The translations under genes were made by a program, and so were the position numbers. This document shows positions 22,542 to 37,479 of a stretch of 64,000 bases of DNA, one piece after another. Each line of letters begins with the position of its first letter. Position 1 is the first letter of the stretch. The stretch covers positions 6,019,001 to 6,083,000 of the forward strand of contig OZ014415.1 of the NCBI GenBank assembly GCA_963965975.1, in the 5' to 3' direction. The notes beneath the pieces were generated by a model. It worked only from the letters and a program-made list of their open reading frames with translations, had not been told where the DNA came from and searched no databases. The stretch is from Xestospongia bergquistia. Lineage: Eukaryota > Porifera > Demospongiae > Haplosclerida > Petrosiidae.

Positions 22542-25500
22542 ATGGCTAATCCATTGCAGGGAGAATCATTCGGGCAGAAGAGGCCTCCGCTTTACCAGAT
22601 GATTAAAAATATTCTCAGAGAGTATCCCAGCGGACAAGTATTCAAGGTATAACTGTCTAGATATCAGTGTGGATGGAATGACAAATTATTAAAGATGATT
22701 TGAAGTAGTCAAAAGACAATATTAGATGACTAAGAACGTGCATAAATTGTAAATGTATACATGTCTATTAGTTTAGCTTTAATAGTAGATTAGTACATAT
22801 ACCAATGTCCCAATAATTGAGTCTTTTAAATGACTTTCTATATAAATCTTAATATAAGAGTCTACATAGTTGACCTCTGAAAGTGCACCATTATGGCGTC
22901 ATCTTTATAAACTATATTACAGGAAGTCATTCAAAATGCTGATGATGCTGGAGCTACTGAGGTCAAATTCTTCCTGGACTGCCGTCAATTACAAACCCTC
23001 CCACCTGGACTAGTGACAGATACTGAGAAACATGTTGAACTATCTCGGTTTTATGGTCCAGCCTTAATGTCTTTTAATAATGCACCTTTTAAGAAAGAAG
23101 ACTGGGATAGTATACAAAGTCTACACCAGAGTGGTAAAGCTAAGAATCCACACAAAGTAGGAAAGTTTGGAATTGGATTCAACTCTGTCTATCACATTAC
23201 TGGTAAGTAGAGTTGTTCAAGGAAATATAATGAGATTCATGAGATTAAATTCCAGTTAAGTTAAAGTTCATTAAAATTATTTCATTTGTACTCAGATCTT
23301 CCAGTAATTGTCAGTGAGGACTACTGTGGATTCCTAGAGCCACAAGAACATATATGGAATGGTGAGTCTGGTAAAGGCTATTACTTAAAAAATCTATTAG
23401 CAAATTGTCCAGAAACACTAGCTCCTTATAAAGGCATCTGCGGTTTTTCTGAACCCTTTCATGGACAAACACTTTTGAGATTTCCACTTCGTAACAAACC
23501 ATCAAAGCTTTCCAAAGAACTCTATACTATATCAAAGCTTCAAATGTTACTAGAATCTCTTAAAGCTGAAGCAAAATATATTTTACTTTTTCTTCGATCA
23601 GTTTGTTCCATTGAAGTGATAGAGATTTCTGTCCATAACACTCTTAAGTCAGTGTTTAAAGTAAGTGTTGATACTGATACTTACATTCAACACATAATTC
23701 AACAACAACAATTACTCAGTGATGTACAATCCACTTTTATAATTAATTCACTGAGTAGCGTGCGCAATGTTATTAAAAGTAGTGATCACTTCAATATTGA
23801 AGTACATGATGATAGTAGTCACAGTAAACATGAATGGATAGTAGTTAATCAGGTTGGTAGTGAGGATACAGAGGTAATGCAATTAGCAGAGAAGCAGCAT
23901 GTTTTGCCCTGGGTAGGAACAGCTTTTGAAGTCAGTAGTACACCATGTTGTGGTGGTCGTATATTTTGTATCCTTCCTTTACCCATTGAAGACATAGCTC
24001 CATTTAGTGTTCACATTAATGGAACTTTTGCTGTGAGTAGTAATCGTCGATCTCTCAAATGGGAAGCACAAGAAAGGAAAGACGATGAAGAAAGTAGTTG
24101 GAACAAACTGTTAGTAAAAAAATGTCTGCCTTCTTGTTATGTTGAATTAGTTTCACAGTTAATACAACTATGTCCTAGTAATTATACAGCTGTATATAGT
24201 TGTTGGCCAGATATAGTTCAAGTTAAAGGCACACCTTGGGATGATATGTTAGAGCCTTTTTATAGGCAACTTCTCTATAGCAATAAAGTTTTGTACACTC
24301 CAGTTTTTGGAGGACAATGGATTAGTATTAATGAATCAATATTTGTAGATGAGAGTGAAGTAGTTCCCCAAATTGTCAAAGAGTGTATTTTGAGATGCCA
24401 AGTAAAGCTAGTTGAAGTAGACAATAACCAAATGAGGGCTTTACAGCACTATTATGCCACATATAAAACCATTTTAAATCCTTCAATGGTGAGAAAGGAG
24501 TTTAAAAAGAACTCACGTGCCTATGAGATTATATCAAACCAAGATAAACTAGCTGTTCTTGACTACTGCCTCAGTGACCACAAGTATAATGACCTCTCTG
24601 GTCTTAAACTACTTCCATTGCTCAATGGAGACTTTGTACAGTTTACACAAACCAGTTATTACTCATATGGTACTACTACATTATATATTTGTAGTAGTAG
24701 TACTCCACATACTCTTCTACCTGGTTTAGAGCATATATTAGTCAGTGTCTATTATGATAACCCAAATACTCATTCAAATTTACTTGAGCTTGCCAAAAGT
24801 GGCCAAACACAACTCAAAGTGTTGGGTGTTCCTGAAGTAGCTGACTTATTATCACAGTCTAATCCTGAGTCTTGGTCTGATGAAGAACTTGCTTCTTTTT
24901 GGCAATGGCTACATGATAAAGAATTGCTCTTATTCTTTCAAAAGCAGATTGTACCAATAAAGCAGTTGTCAGGCCTCACTACAATAATGCCTTTAGCCAA
25001 ACAAGGTGGTGTAGTATATGTTCCTCCTTATTTCCCTGTATCTTCAACATTACTCGTAGCCCTGGAGAAGTGTGTGATTAAACTAGCTAATGCTCGAGAC
25101 TTTCCCTATTTAATTCATCATAATCTGACTCAATATTTATACCAGTTTAATCCAGATGATATACTAGATGCAATGCAAGGCTTTAATTTGGAAAATATAA
25201 AGTTGTCTAGTAAAGAAGCAGAAGCTTTACAAACATTTCTATCATCTAGTACATTGTCCACAGTAGCTAGAGTTAATACAGTCTGTACATTACCTATATT
25301 TAGTGTCATTCAAGACACAGGAAGTCGTCACTCTATCAACTCTATTAAGACACTATATTATGGAAATACAGCTATTGCAGAGAGTAGGTCATTTGATTTG
25401 AGAATAGACCTACTTTCCAACACTCCTTTAATTATTAGCAGATATAGCAATGACACAAATATATTAGTAAAACTTTCCAAACATGTTAAGTTAATAAATG

Positions 25501-28500
25501 AAATAGAATATCTCTTACACATTGTTTTTAATCAGATTAGAAACAACCAGTTCAATATTAGTAATGTGGTACCTTTTATGACAAGCATACTTGATAGCTT
25601 TGATAGTATGAGAAGGAAATATCCCAGCTTATTTGAGCAATTCAAAAATGCCATATCAACTTTGCCATTTATACCAGTCTCTTCATCAACAGTATTACAA
25701 GCTCTATGTAATCTTTTTGATCCTCAAGATGCTATGTTAAAAGAGTTATTTAGAGAACAATCAGTGTTTCCTGGACCTAAGTTTTCTTCTTATCTCTATG
25801 TTCTACGACAGTGTGGTTTAAAGTCTATTACCTCTATCACACCTACAGATATATTACAGATTATAACAAGCGTTCAGGTGTATTCAGGAACAGGTTTAGC
25901 TACATCTAATGATGTAAACATTTCTAGAGTAGTAGCAGTTTTTCACTATCTCAGGAAGTACCCACAAGCACTTAATGAAAGAGTTGTTAGTAGTGGAAGA
26001 CATTATAATCTACAAACAGCTTTAATCCATCAGTTCCAAAATTGTTGTTGGTTACCAGTAGTTAGTGATCCTCCTCAAGACTACCCTGGTTGCTTACAAT
26101 GGGTAGGCAGTTCCTTTTGTCAAACATTAGCATCAATGAAATATACTCCATTAATAGTCCTATCACAAAGCACATGCTCATCACAATTACCAATGATAGC
26201 AGGCTCACAAGCAATTTTTGTAGAAAATGTACCATCACAAATTGCCCAAAGCCTTTGTAGTTCTTCTCAAATTATAGTAGGTGCAGCCATAGCTCATTTT
26301 AAAGAGATAATCAAAAATGAGGATAAAATAGAGTCTGATGTATTAAATCAGTTATCATATCAGACCTACATTTACCTTCAAAATAATATAGCTTATTGTG
26401 ACAAGAAGACCTTTGATGATATAGAGAATTGGGTATGGATGGAGAGTGAATCCACATTTATCAGCTCTAGTATGGTAGCTATTAAAAGTAATCCTACCTT
26501 CAGGCAAAATCTAGAGCCTTTTGTATTCACTTTATCAAACAGATTGCAAAAATTTAATGAACTCTTTTCTAAATGTGGAATTCATCCACAAATTACTACA
26601 AATCATATACTTTTTGTACTCCAATCTATTAAAGATAGACCAGATCAAATTAGTACAGAAGAAGCATGGTCATTAGTAAAGGCAATATTAGACTGGGTTG
26701 TAGATGATCTATCAAGAATGAATGATGGAAAATTGTTAGTACCAGTACAGAGTGACTCATCTTATCCACAGCTTCAACCTATTGAGGTAGTTTCATACAC
26801 AGATAACATAATGCTTCTTAACATTGCTATGACTTCAGATGAAGAGTATATGTTAGTTCATGATAGCGTAGCTCATCTTGCTCCACAACTTGGTCTAAGT
26901 CCTCTCAGTGATCATCTTGATATCACAGAGGATATATTTGAAGATGCTGGTCAACATGAACCTCTTATCACTCGTCTTAGTAATATCTTGAAGGAATACA
27001 AAGATGGTCTGACTATTGTTAAAGAAATGATCCAAAATGCTGATGATGCTGAAGCCACAGAAGTCAACATTCTCTATGATGCTCGTCACCACATGACAAA
27101 GAGGCTCTTATTTGATGGAATGGCTGATAGTCATGGTCCAGCTTTAGTAGTTCATAATAATAGTACTTTTACAAATGAAGATTTCGAAAACATTACAAAA
27201 TTAGCTGGTGCTACAAAAGCTAACAAACCATTAAAGATTGGTAAATTTGGTGTTGGTTTTTGTTCAGTATATCACATCACTGATGTCCCTTCATTCGTGA
27301 GTGGAGAGTGGCTTTATATATTTGACCCTACTCTCCAGTATCTTAAAGGCATAGTTCATGATGAGAACAGACCAGGTAAGAAGATGAAGTACCTATCAAA
27401 GTTTGTATCTCAGTCTGAACAACTAGTACCATATGAAGGGTTGTTTGGTTTTAAAGGTTCTACTATATACAAGGGTACTATGTTTCGGTTTCCTTTTAGA
27501 AGAAGTCCCAGTCAAATTAGTTCTACACTCTACAATGGGGACATGATATCAAAACTCAGAAAAGACTTAACAGATAATGGTTCTAAGTTACTACTGTTTT
27601 TACAACATGTAAAAAGAATTACATTTAGTTCAATTGACAGTTATAGTAGTAAGCCAAAACTTCAAGTATTGATTGAAATGAGCTCATTAAGTCGTCAAAA
27701 AGAAATTAAGTGCATTATGACTAAGATATCTGAGCAAAAAGATCTTATGGAATATTGGTTAGTTTCAAACCACAAGGAAGAGCTTCAGACACAATCTTAT
27801 CAAATGAATTCAAGTACAGCATCTGTAGCTTGTCAACTTAATAAAATTGATGAACCTGATACCTTTAGTTGTAAACAGATAGAAGGGTCTGTATTTTGTT
27901 TTCTTCCATTAGCAGTATCTAGTACAGGACTACCTGTACATGTAAGTGCTAACTTTGCTGTTATGAGTAACAGACATGGTATCTGGACTAGTTCGTCTGA
28001 AATGGCTACCGATTCAAGAGAATGGTGGAACCAAAAGTTAATGGAAACTACTATACCAAAGGCTTATTGTAGTTTATTGAATACTCTAAAAGTTATGTGT
28101 ACATCAGGTCAACTTTTGAAGTATGAGTTTTATTCTCTTTGGCCTTTGAACACTAGGTTACAATCAAGATATCCATGGGAGAGTATGAACTCAACATTGT
28201 ATGAGATGATATCAGAGAATACTCTTTTTCATTCTACTTCTACAAACAAGTGGTTAACACTAGCAGAGTCTAAGTTCATATCTCCTGGTCTATTTAACAA
28301 ACCAGGCTTAACAAATGACAACATATTTAGTTGCATTTTTAAAGCTGTTAATATGCTTAAAATTTCAGTAGTTTTCTTGCCTCATCTTTATATGCATCAA
28401 CTACAAAAGCATGACATAGAGATGATTTATGAAAATGACTTTGCAAATATGTTTTTTCCCAATATCAATTCCTTTAACTCAGCAGTTGATGTTCGTAATG

Positions 28501-31500
28501 ACATTTTATCACTTATGTTATCAACTATTGCAGTTGAACAAACACAATCAAAACAAAGCTCAATATTAAAGCCACACCTTCAAAATAATCCATGTATTCC
28601 TGTTTCTCCACAAGGTAAGAAGTTAAAACTAGCTAGTGAACTTGTTGATCCATTAGCATTACAAGATTTGTTTGATCCAGAAGATGAGATGTTTCCATTG
28701 CCAGATTTTTATAGCAACAGCTTAATTCGTCAAGCTATGTGGGATCTTGGTTTGATATCATCAAATTTACCTTACTGTATTATCAATAAGAGTGCTAAAA
28801 CAATTGTTTCTCTCTTTTTTAAGGATAAATCTATTGCTCTTGTCAGAGTTAAGCTAATCATTAAAACCATTGAGGAAAAATCTGATAGTGCACTATTGTC
28901 TCAACAAAGTAAGAAAGCAGAACTTGAAACACTTAAAAATATTCAATTTCTTCCAATTTTTCCAAAGCCAGATCATTACATTTTACCTTGGAAAGGTGAA
29001 CAACATCATTTATTAAGTCCATCTCAAGTCATATGTATGAACATATCTAAAGCTACAGCACTTGTAGGCTCACAGAAAGCTATAGTAAATACCAGTGATG
29101 TCAGTAATGGAGGATGTGGACATATTCCTTACAGTGTACTTACTGTACTGGGTATTCCAACCAAACCATCATTAGATGATGTACTGCTACATTTCCAGTG
29201 TCTTCTTGATACCTTTCAACCAACAATGTGTCAAAACTCTAAAGTAGTTGATGAAATATCTCGACTTTGTCGATACATGTATCAATTTTTAGATGACGAA
29301 ATCAAGTTTGAAAAAAAGCAAACTGAGCCTCCATTAAGCTTTGGTGTAACTCAACGTTTTTCTATTACTACAGAAGTATCTTCAATTTCAACATATGTTG
29401 AAAAAAAATTGACAGAATTTCAAACCAAACCGTTTATTTGGACTGGTACTTGTTTTGCTGTACCTGATAATGTCGCTAAACACTGGAAAAATAATGGACC
29501 ATACCTTTTTAAGCTTCCTGATATACTTTCAGAACGTAAACTTTTAGTCAGTGCATTGCAAGTTAAAGACAACTTTAATGCAGAAAAATTATTAAATAAT
29601 TTTCAATGCATGCTTGATGATCTTCAAGCAGAAGTACCTTTAGAATATTATGAGCTTGTAGACTGCATAATATTAGAACTAAATTCAGCACCTGGAGAGG
29701 TAACACAACTTGATGAAATCATTCTTGTTGATGACCATTATATACTAAGACCAGCTAAAGAACTATCATTCAATGATGCACCTTGGCTTCCCGCTCCTGA
29801 AGACTGTAACTATGTCCATTCTAAGTTAATAAGAGAAAAAGCTCTTTCTTTTGGTGTAAAACCCATAAGAAACAAATTTCTTGAAAAGTTTGTTTCTCCA
29901 CTGTCACAACAATTTGGAGGCTCAGAATTTGGTCAAAAAGAAGAGCTTACTCAAAGAATCAAGAATATTTTACATGATTATCCACTAGATGTCACTTTTC
30001 TTAAAGAATTATTGCAAAATGCTGATGATGCTAAGGCTACAAAAATATGTGTCATACTTGACAAGAGAACACATGGGAAAGACCAAATACTTTCTCCAGA
30101 ATGGGCAGAGCTCCAAGGTCCTGCACTATTAGTCTGGAATGATAAAGACTTCAATGATGAAGATCTAGAGGGTATACAAAAACTAGGTCTTGGGTCAAAA
30201 CGAGGTGACACAGAATCTATTGGTCAGTTTGGTATTGGTTTTAATGTGGTATATCATGTAACAGATTGTCCTAGTTTAATCACACGAGGTAATATCCTCT
30301 GTGTGTTTGATCCTCATTGTCGTTATGTTCCTGGAGCTAATCCATTACATCCTGGACGACGATATGATAATCTTGATAGTAAGTTTTGGAGTAATATGTC
30401 TGACCTTCAAAGTGCATACTTGCAGAATAATTTAACAAATCATCCTTCATATCTTAATGAAGGTTCTCTCTTCCGGTTTCCATTAAGGTCTACAAAACAA
30501 CAAATTATGAACTCAGATATTGTAGAGAAGAAAGTATCACAGGAACCACTCACAGCTGATGTAATGGAAGAGAAATTAAATGAGTGGGTACCTCAAATTG
30601 AAGATGCTCTTCTTTTCCTCAACCACATCACTCAGTTTGACTTCTATGTCATTAGTGATAAACATGAGAGCAGTTTCAAACTTAGAGTTAGTTACAATGT
30701 TTCTATGAATGAGCATGCTTTGGTTAGTCGCAGTGACTATCAGTCTCATTTAAGTCAATTTAAAGAGTCGTATGAGCCACATGTGGTGACATATCCACTG
30801 ACAGTTTCTAGTAAGATAGATAAGAGTGTGGTAGAACTGTCATCATCAAGTCGTAATCCTTTCATTCAGACAAAGAATGAGTGGCTAATTCAACAAGGAG
30901 TGGGAGACTTAGATAACAGCAAACAAAATTGGCAATTTATAAACCAAGTATTGCCAAAACATGGTATAGCAGTGCCTTTAAAACCTTCTCAATTCTTTCA
31001 TTCCAAAGTATTTTGTTTTCTTCCTTTACCAATTGAGTCTAATCTTCCAGTTCATATTAATGGTCAGTTTGTTCTTGGCACTAACCGACGTTCTCTCTGG
31101 AATAGTGATAATGAAGACAGTAAAACAAGATGGAATAATGCACTCATTGAAGCAATAGCATCTTCTTATGTTCACTTTCTAAACGAAGCAAGAGACCATA
31201 TAGTCAAAATAGAAGGTTACAGTTACTTTCACCAATTTTATGATGCTGTGAATTGGTACTATAGTCTTTTTCCTTATTGGATGTCTACAAATGAAAAAGT
31301 ATCGGTGATATCAATGTCTAGACATGATAAAGAGTCAAAACAGTCTATGACTACAAGTTTGAGCTCTAATTGGCTAATGTTGGCAAAGTTGTTTTTTACA
31401 AAGTTATGGAACAAAAACATTCCAGTTCTTATTTCTAAAGTGTATACAAATAATGAGAAAAGACAAGTTATTAGAGGCCAATGGCATCCACTCCACAATG

Positions 31501-34500
31501 ACAATGATCCATTTCATCAGGCTTACTTTCAACCATGGGATAAAGATATTACACCAGTTTTAAGTAAACTTGGTATGATTTTAACATGTGCCCCAAATGA
31601 TCTCTACAAACATTTGAAGGAGTTTAAACCATTGATAGCTAAACGTGAACAGGCTTTTGCTTTCTATACTAACTTTTATTCACACATTTTATCCAAAAGC
31701 TGTCCATCATTTATAAAAGACACTCCTTTTGAATGTATTGAAGCATTTTTTATCTTTTTACAATATCTATTAGAAGGACCTAAACAAGTACAAGACAAAT
31801 TAGTGTATGAATTTCCTAGCTCTCCATTTACCTACCCACTGCTGCTGACAGCAGATGGTTACCTTAGACAATTTGAAGAAGGCAACAAAGTACTATGTAG
31901 TGAATTCACACAGCTCTTTGCCAATAGCTTATGTAGGTTTCTACATCCAGCATTACTAACTCTCAAGATGTCAACCACTTACTTTGTAACAGTTAATGAT
32001 ATTGATTTCCACAAAGTCAATGAAATACTAACAGAAAATCTCTCATCTCAGCTTAATGATCCACAGGTGGATAACAGAAACTGGTGTATCTTATCAAAGA
32101 GTGATTTGAAAATGATGTGGAAGTGTATAATCAATGATCCAAACTTTTGCCCTTATAAGAAAACTATTCTTAATAATTGGGCACTTCTTCCAGCTACAAA
32201 TCAACATTTATATTGTGCCAACTCTCCAGTTATACCAGTGAGAATGTCAAGCAGTGATGATGTTATTTATCAACTACTAACTCGTCTCAGTATACCATTT
32301 CTTGATGAGACTGTACATGAAGATGCTAAACAGTTTTGTCCTGAATTAACAGATTGTAACAAAGTGTTGGCTATTTTATACATGAAACATTCTCAAGATA
32401 GTGTTCTCACTAAAATCAACCTGTCTACTTCTGATATAGATACTCTTATGAAATATTTGAGTCGAACTACCTTTAGACACAACTCAACTATAATGAACCA
32501 AATCAAATGTTTGCCAATTTTTAAAATGGTCATTGGAGAGCTAACTACACTTCTTGGTAAGAGTGTCTACTTGTGGCCTTCAGACAACTTTTGCTTTGCA
32601 GGATATGAAAAATGGGCTCTAATTAATAATGTTGTATTCCTTCACAAACTTGGTTCTTGGAGATATTTGTGTGGTTCAGATTTTACAGTACTAGGTACTA
32701 TTGAAGGTGAAACAAAAATCTACTCTTTTCTTATATTTCCATGCTTTTCCAAATTAACACATCATGAGAGAAAACAACATCTGATGCATATTAGAGATCA
32801 CCTCTTTGATGATGTTAAACATGATGCAAAGTGTAGCAATGACAGACGATTTGTAGCTGCACAATTTATAGCTGACTTAAAGTCTCTTAAATGTTTGCCT
32901 GCCTCTCCCAACAGCAGCAAACTATTAACTATCGGTAGCTTTTGTGACCACAAAGTAGAAATCTTTACTACTTTTCCTGAAAAGTTTTTGTTTCTTGTTA
33001 ATGAATACCAAGATGACTCATGGTTACTTTTTTTTCGTTATTTTGGGCTTCGTACTAAAGTGACTTTTGAGGAGTTTATTCATTTTGCTAATTCTTTGTC
33101 AATATCTAGCCACAAAACATTAGAGAAAGCTTCAGATGTGCTCCTTAATTACTTTTTTTCCAAAAAAGCTGAAGAATGGCATGAAAATCCATACTATTTG
33201 TCTCAAATAGGAGACATATGTTTTGTAAAAGTAGCCAAACTTAATGCCTTTACATGGATTAAAGCAGCTTGCCAACCTCCACAGAGTTTCTCTCATCTTG
33301 ACATAGGTCTTACTAAACTCAATCAAGCTGTTGTATATGACTGTGCCTCTCTTGTGTGGACTGTGAAACCAGTGGTATGCCTTCCAGAACTCAAACTCAT
33401 GACTTTTATTGAAGAAAACAATTCTTTAGAACATCTTGGTGTAGTCACTGGTCCAAGTGTAAATGATGTTCACAAGAATCTCATCAATATATCAAATACT
33501 GGATTAGCTAACTTTCAATTATTCTCAACATATAACCCTGATTATGTCTCAACTGATGATAGTGGTAGAGCTGATCTTGTTGATATAATTGTTGATATTA
33601 TTGAGTATTTACAGAAACGTAAAGCTGATCATATTTTACAACAGCTAACTAGAACACCTTGTGTTCCAGTATCTGCTGAGCCTTTAACTGAAGATAATAA
33701 TGTCATCATAAAACCAGTTTTAGTAAAACCAATACAAGTTGTCCAGTGGTTGTCACAATCTGACACAAATAATTTTGCTCCATATATTCATTCTTTTCCA
33801 CGTTGTCTAAATAAAGTACGTGATGCTTTGGAAATTATGGGAATATCTGATGTCCTTAAGTTATCACACGTTCAATTTGTATTGGAAACAATGCACTTTT
33901 CATTCAAAAGAGCTATTAATCTTCCTAATGAAACATCACTACTACGAAATTTAATCTACAAACTTGATAATCTTTTACTTTGTAATGAAAAGCAAAAAGC
34001 ATCCCAACAACTTCAACCTTTGTATCTTCCTGTTCAAGTTGATGCTCACAGTTGGAAGCTTGCTGAATCATCTTGTGTTCTTTTTGTTGATAGTAGCAGA
34101 TTTAAAAACAAGGAAGTAAAAAAGTTCAATTTGACTGATACATCTTATGGCATGTTCAAAATTCCACCAATTATTCCACAAACAATAAGTAGTGCTCTTG
34201 ACCACACAACTTTTATCAATATACTCCATGAAAAAGATGTGTGTCTTAGACTACCAAAGGAAATTAGACCAAAAGGTTTATCACTTTATTGTATTGAAAA
34301 AATTATTGTTTGTAATCAAAGTGATCAAGAGTGTCCTCTTTCAATGCATTTTAATAAACTTAAAAAGTTGTGCCCTAAGTTCATTCATGCAATGCCCCAG
34401 TATCTAGTTAGCTCTTCACCTTCCCTTGCAGAGCAGGCTACAGACTTTACACAAACTCTCTTGACAATACTTAAGGAAATGGAAGTTGTTGTTATCAGTG

Positions 34501-35981
34501 AACTTCAAGTTAAATTGATCTTACTTCAAAAGTGTATTGGAACAATTTCAGTTGATTATTCCCTCCAAAAAGAAAATGATAAATATATTATGTATGTGAA
34601 TGAATCATCTACACCTAGTCTCACTCTGTGGGAAGAGGTAGCGCAATTTCTATGTATTGAGGTTGGACGTATACGAAATATCAATCCACTGATTTTTTTT
34701 AAATGCAAGCAGCAAATAGCTCGCTTTTTAGCAGTACAGAGAAAAGAAGACCTCCAGTCATTAGCTGTAGGAGTTGAAGACCTGGATTTTGATGATGATG
34801 ATATTAATGATGACTGTGTTCCTAGAATTGGTAAGCCAATTCCACCTCAACTTATTGCAATGTTGGACAGTGATATTAATCATATATATCGTCCACAAGA
34901 ATTCATTGGTTATGAAATGGTAGAGAATTACTTTGTATGGGCTATAGTTTTGTATCCTGTGCAATCATCACAATTTGATGACCCAATAATGAAGAAATAT
35001 GTCGTTGCTTACAATAAACAGGACGAAGAAGGTAAAGTGGTATCTGCTTTAGATATTTACAAGTTTGTAGTCAAAGATACTGAAGTTGAAGGAGAAGGAA
35101 CTGAGTTAGTTCCAATCAATAGTGCTACTGCTGCCCTACAACAGGCTAAGGACAGCAAAAGATTAAGAGACCTGAAAAGAAAAATTTGTAAAGAATTGCT
35201 GTTGATATGGAAGTTGCCAACAGAAGAAGAGAAGAAGAAAGCAATACGAAGAATGTACATTAAATACCATCCAGACAAGGTTAATTCAACTGATAAGGAT
35301 CTCTTTGAAGAGGCATTTAAGTTTATGCTCAGGCAAATTGACCGATTGGAGGCAGGACTACCATTAGAAGAACCTGATGATGAAATATCACCTGATGATG
35401 AGCCTTTCTATGAACGGTCTAGTTGGCGACGATATTATGCAACATGGAATAGGAATATATATACTTGTAGTGGAGGAGGAGTTGGAAGATCTTTTAACTA
35501 TGGTGGTGGTGGTATAAACTGGTCTACATACCTCCATCCTACACCAGACCAAAAAGAAGCAGAACGATGGTTACGTCAGGCTAGTTCTGATCTAAAAGCT
35601 ATGAATATTCTTAAGAATGAGGTCATAAATGACCCTGTATCATGTCAAGTTATGTTCATGGCACATGAAGTAGTTGAAAAGACCCTTAAGGCTGGTATGT
35701 ATGCACTAATTGGCATTAATTCTAATAGCGAAAGTCTAACGAAACATTACCTAACAAGTCATGCACGAGCACTGTCCTCTGTTAAACCTGGTCAGTTAAC
35801 AACACTACCACAACTTGCTACTTCAATGGAACCCTTTTATCTTGAAACTCGGTTCCCTAATCGTTGTCCTTATCCAAAAGCTCCTGTTGATATTCATAAA
35901 TCAGATCAGGCTTTTACAGCAGCTGATTGTGCTGAGAAAATTTTTGAACTAATTGACAAAATAGTTAAGAAAGAATTATGA
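22542..35981 (+). CDS. Gene B: full sacsin-like protein with three ATPase repeats, J domain and HEPN domain
   Basis: Exons 22542-22646, 22923-23202 and 23296-35981 give 4356 residues, close to vertebrate sacsin. The start is the ATG after the conserved 5' block. Exon 1 joins in phase 0 to EVIQNADDAGATEV, completing the first Hsp90-like ATPase. The second and third NADDA boxes lie at about 27038 and 30019. The C-terminus holds an acidic segment, a J domain with HPD at residues 4120-4122, a second acidic stretch, a Ser/Gly-rich linker, and a HEPN domain from residue 4209 to the end. J domains recruit Hsp70, and the sacsin HEPN domain is known to dimerise and bind nucleotide; both functions are inferred here. 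The reading frame is intact throughout, so B is the only complete canonical member in the window. Possible poly(A) signal AATAAA at 36347. Confidence 0.95.
35160..35981 (+). other. Gene B J domain, acidic/Gly linker and HEPN domain
   Basis: The J domain (from about KRLRDLKRKICKELLL) has the HPD tripeptide at 35268-35276. EEPDDEISPDDEPF and a GGGG-containing linker follow. HEPN starts near 35535 (HPTPDQKEAERWLRQA) and includes FMAHEVVEKTLKAGMYAL. The J-domain DNA is nearly identical in copy C (52440-52660), while the Gly linker differs in length and composition. Confidence 0.88.
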
Positions 35982-36037
35982 GCATAATATAATAATTATA
36001 ATTAATAACTTAATTTTTTAATTAACTGTAAGCAAAT

Positions 36038-36138
36038 AGTTTCCTAACTGCTATCCTTGTCCAATGCCTCCTGTTGATAAATATATGCCTGACCAGACTA
36101 TCTTGGCAGCTGATTGTGCTGAGATGACTAATTGTTGA
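36038..36138 (+). pseudogene. Relic of a HEPN C-terminal end
   Basis: Just downstream of gene B, this stretch resembles the last ~35 codons before the end of B (compare 35856-35945): it reads FPNCYPCPMPPVDKYMPDQT, then LAADCAEM and a TGA. It is a partial tandem duplicate of the 3' end of a sacsin gene, not a coding unit. Confidence 0.7.
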
Positions 36139-37079
36139 AGTAGTTTTGAAACAGTTGTCAGCATAGATATTAATTTTTTGGATAACTAATTGTATTTAAA
36201 ACTTCATTTTTAACATGCAATCAAGTTTTTGTTTGTCATTTACACAAGTAAATAATATTAATATATATTTGAAAAGCACTATGATCATTAGTATTGATAA
36301 TTATTATTAATTTTAAGATTTTTGACCTTACATAAATTTAATGATCAATAAAAACGTTTTATCAGACTTTCCTTAACGATTAACTTCATCACAAAATATT
36401 GTGATCTCAAAGATTCCTGCATCTTCCTGCTGAGAGCTCTTATCACTTGAAACATTATAGATATTTCTGGTGCTTGTAATTCTTTTATGTATAGGCTGTG
36501 CCAGCTAACTGGAAGCGTGTGTTATACTGATCCATGCTCAACATGATCAATATACAATAACATATATATCACTACTACTGGTGACTTTCATATGTACGAA
36601 CTTTCAACTACCGGACAACTAACTACCATAACTTCATGTACATAATAAAGTAATTAATGTTCTGCTCCCATTATATATGATCACTGATATTTACATTATG
36701 GCCATACAGTGTTGATAATACAGCTAACTTTTGGAACTGTCAAGTATATTGATTACAGACTTGTACTACATTAAGTGAAAATAATATTAAGTAATTTGGT
36801 ACCATATAATTTGAAATTCAACAAGTAAAGACACTACATAGCAATTCAATGATCATTTGTAATTAATTAACAAGATTGTATTATCTGAAGCAATGAACTT
36901 ACTAATTTAGCTTTAGTAGAAAATATTTGTTCTATACCCCATACAATGATAAAATGTATAGCAAAATAAGAGGATTAAAGATATAAGATCTTTTCTTACA
37001 TTTCTCATTCATTTACATTAACTACATTCTGTTAAAGAAGATCGCTCTACTAGCCAATGACCCAATACCAGTAACCAAT
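36139..37079. other. Spacer between B and C, left part
   Basis: AT-rich. The first ~220 bases resemble the 3' flank of copy C (53330-53520). The rest shows no gene, RNA or clear repeat that I can support. Confidence 0.5.
36347..36352 (+). terminator. Candidate poly(A) signal, gene B
   Basis: AATAAA about 365 bases after the gene B stop. The surrounding 3' flank is conserved after copy C, though there the hexamer sits at a slightly different place. Confidence 0.35.
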
Positions 37080-37380
37080 CTGAGTAATATAATTTGGAGT
37101 ATTCTTGGAGGTAAGGACTAGATAATAAAGATAGTTATGGTGTCAGAAAATCTTTCCAATATTTTGTTAATTGCTGTCAAGTAAAAAGGGTGGAGCATTT
37201 ATAGATATGAAATGTATACATGTACAAATGCTATTTAATTATGAAAGTGAAAAGAGAGAGCATATGCTGCAAACACATAAAATGTTTAGAATCAAAGAAT
37301 TCAACTTTTTGTTTCAATTTCAAACTTTTCAGATCACACATTGTTAATAATTCAAAGTATTCTATAAACGTGTGTGAAAA
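37080..37380 (+). pseudogene. Sacsin relic in the B-C spacer (A type)
   Basis: Matches gene A at about 12170-12570 and, more closely, the relic at 54150-54520. Recognisable words are ATCTTTCCAATATTTTG, GAAAGTGAAAAGAGAGAG and AGAATCAAAGAATTC. Frameshifts and stops make it non-coding. The EREDHL / YESE-type reading resembles A and not B or C. Confidence 0.7.
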
Positions 37381-37479
37381 GACAACATTTTGTAATTAGT
37401 ACCAATAATATAGAATATTAGATTATTAGAACATTAATTGTATTTAACACTAGAACTGGAATATACTCTCCTTTTTGTA

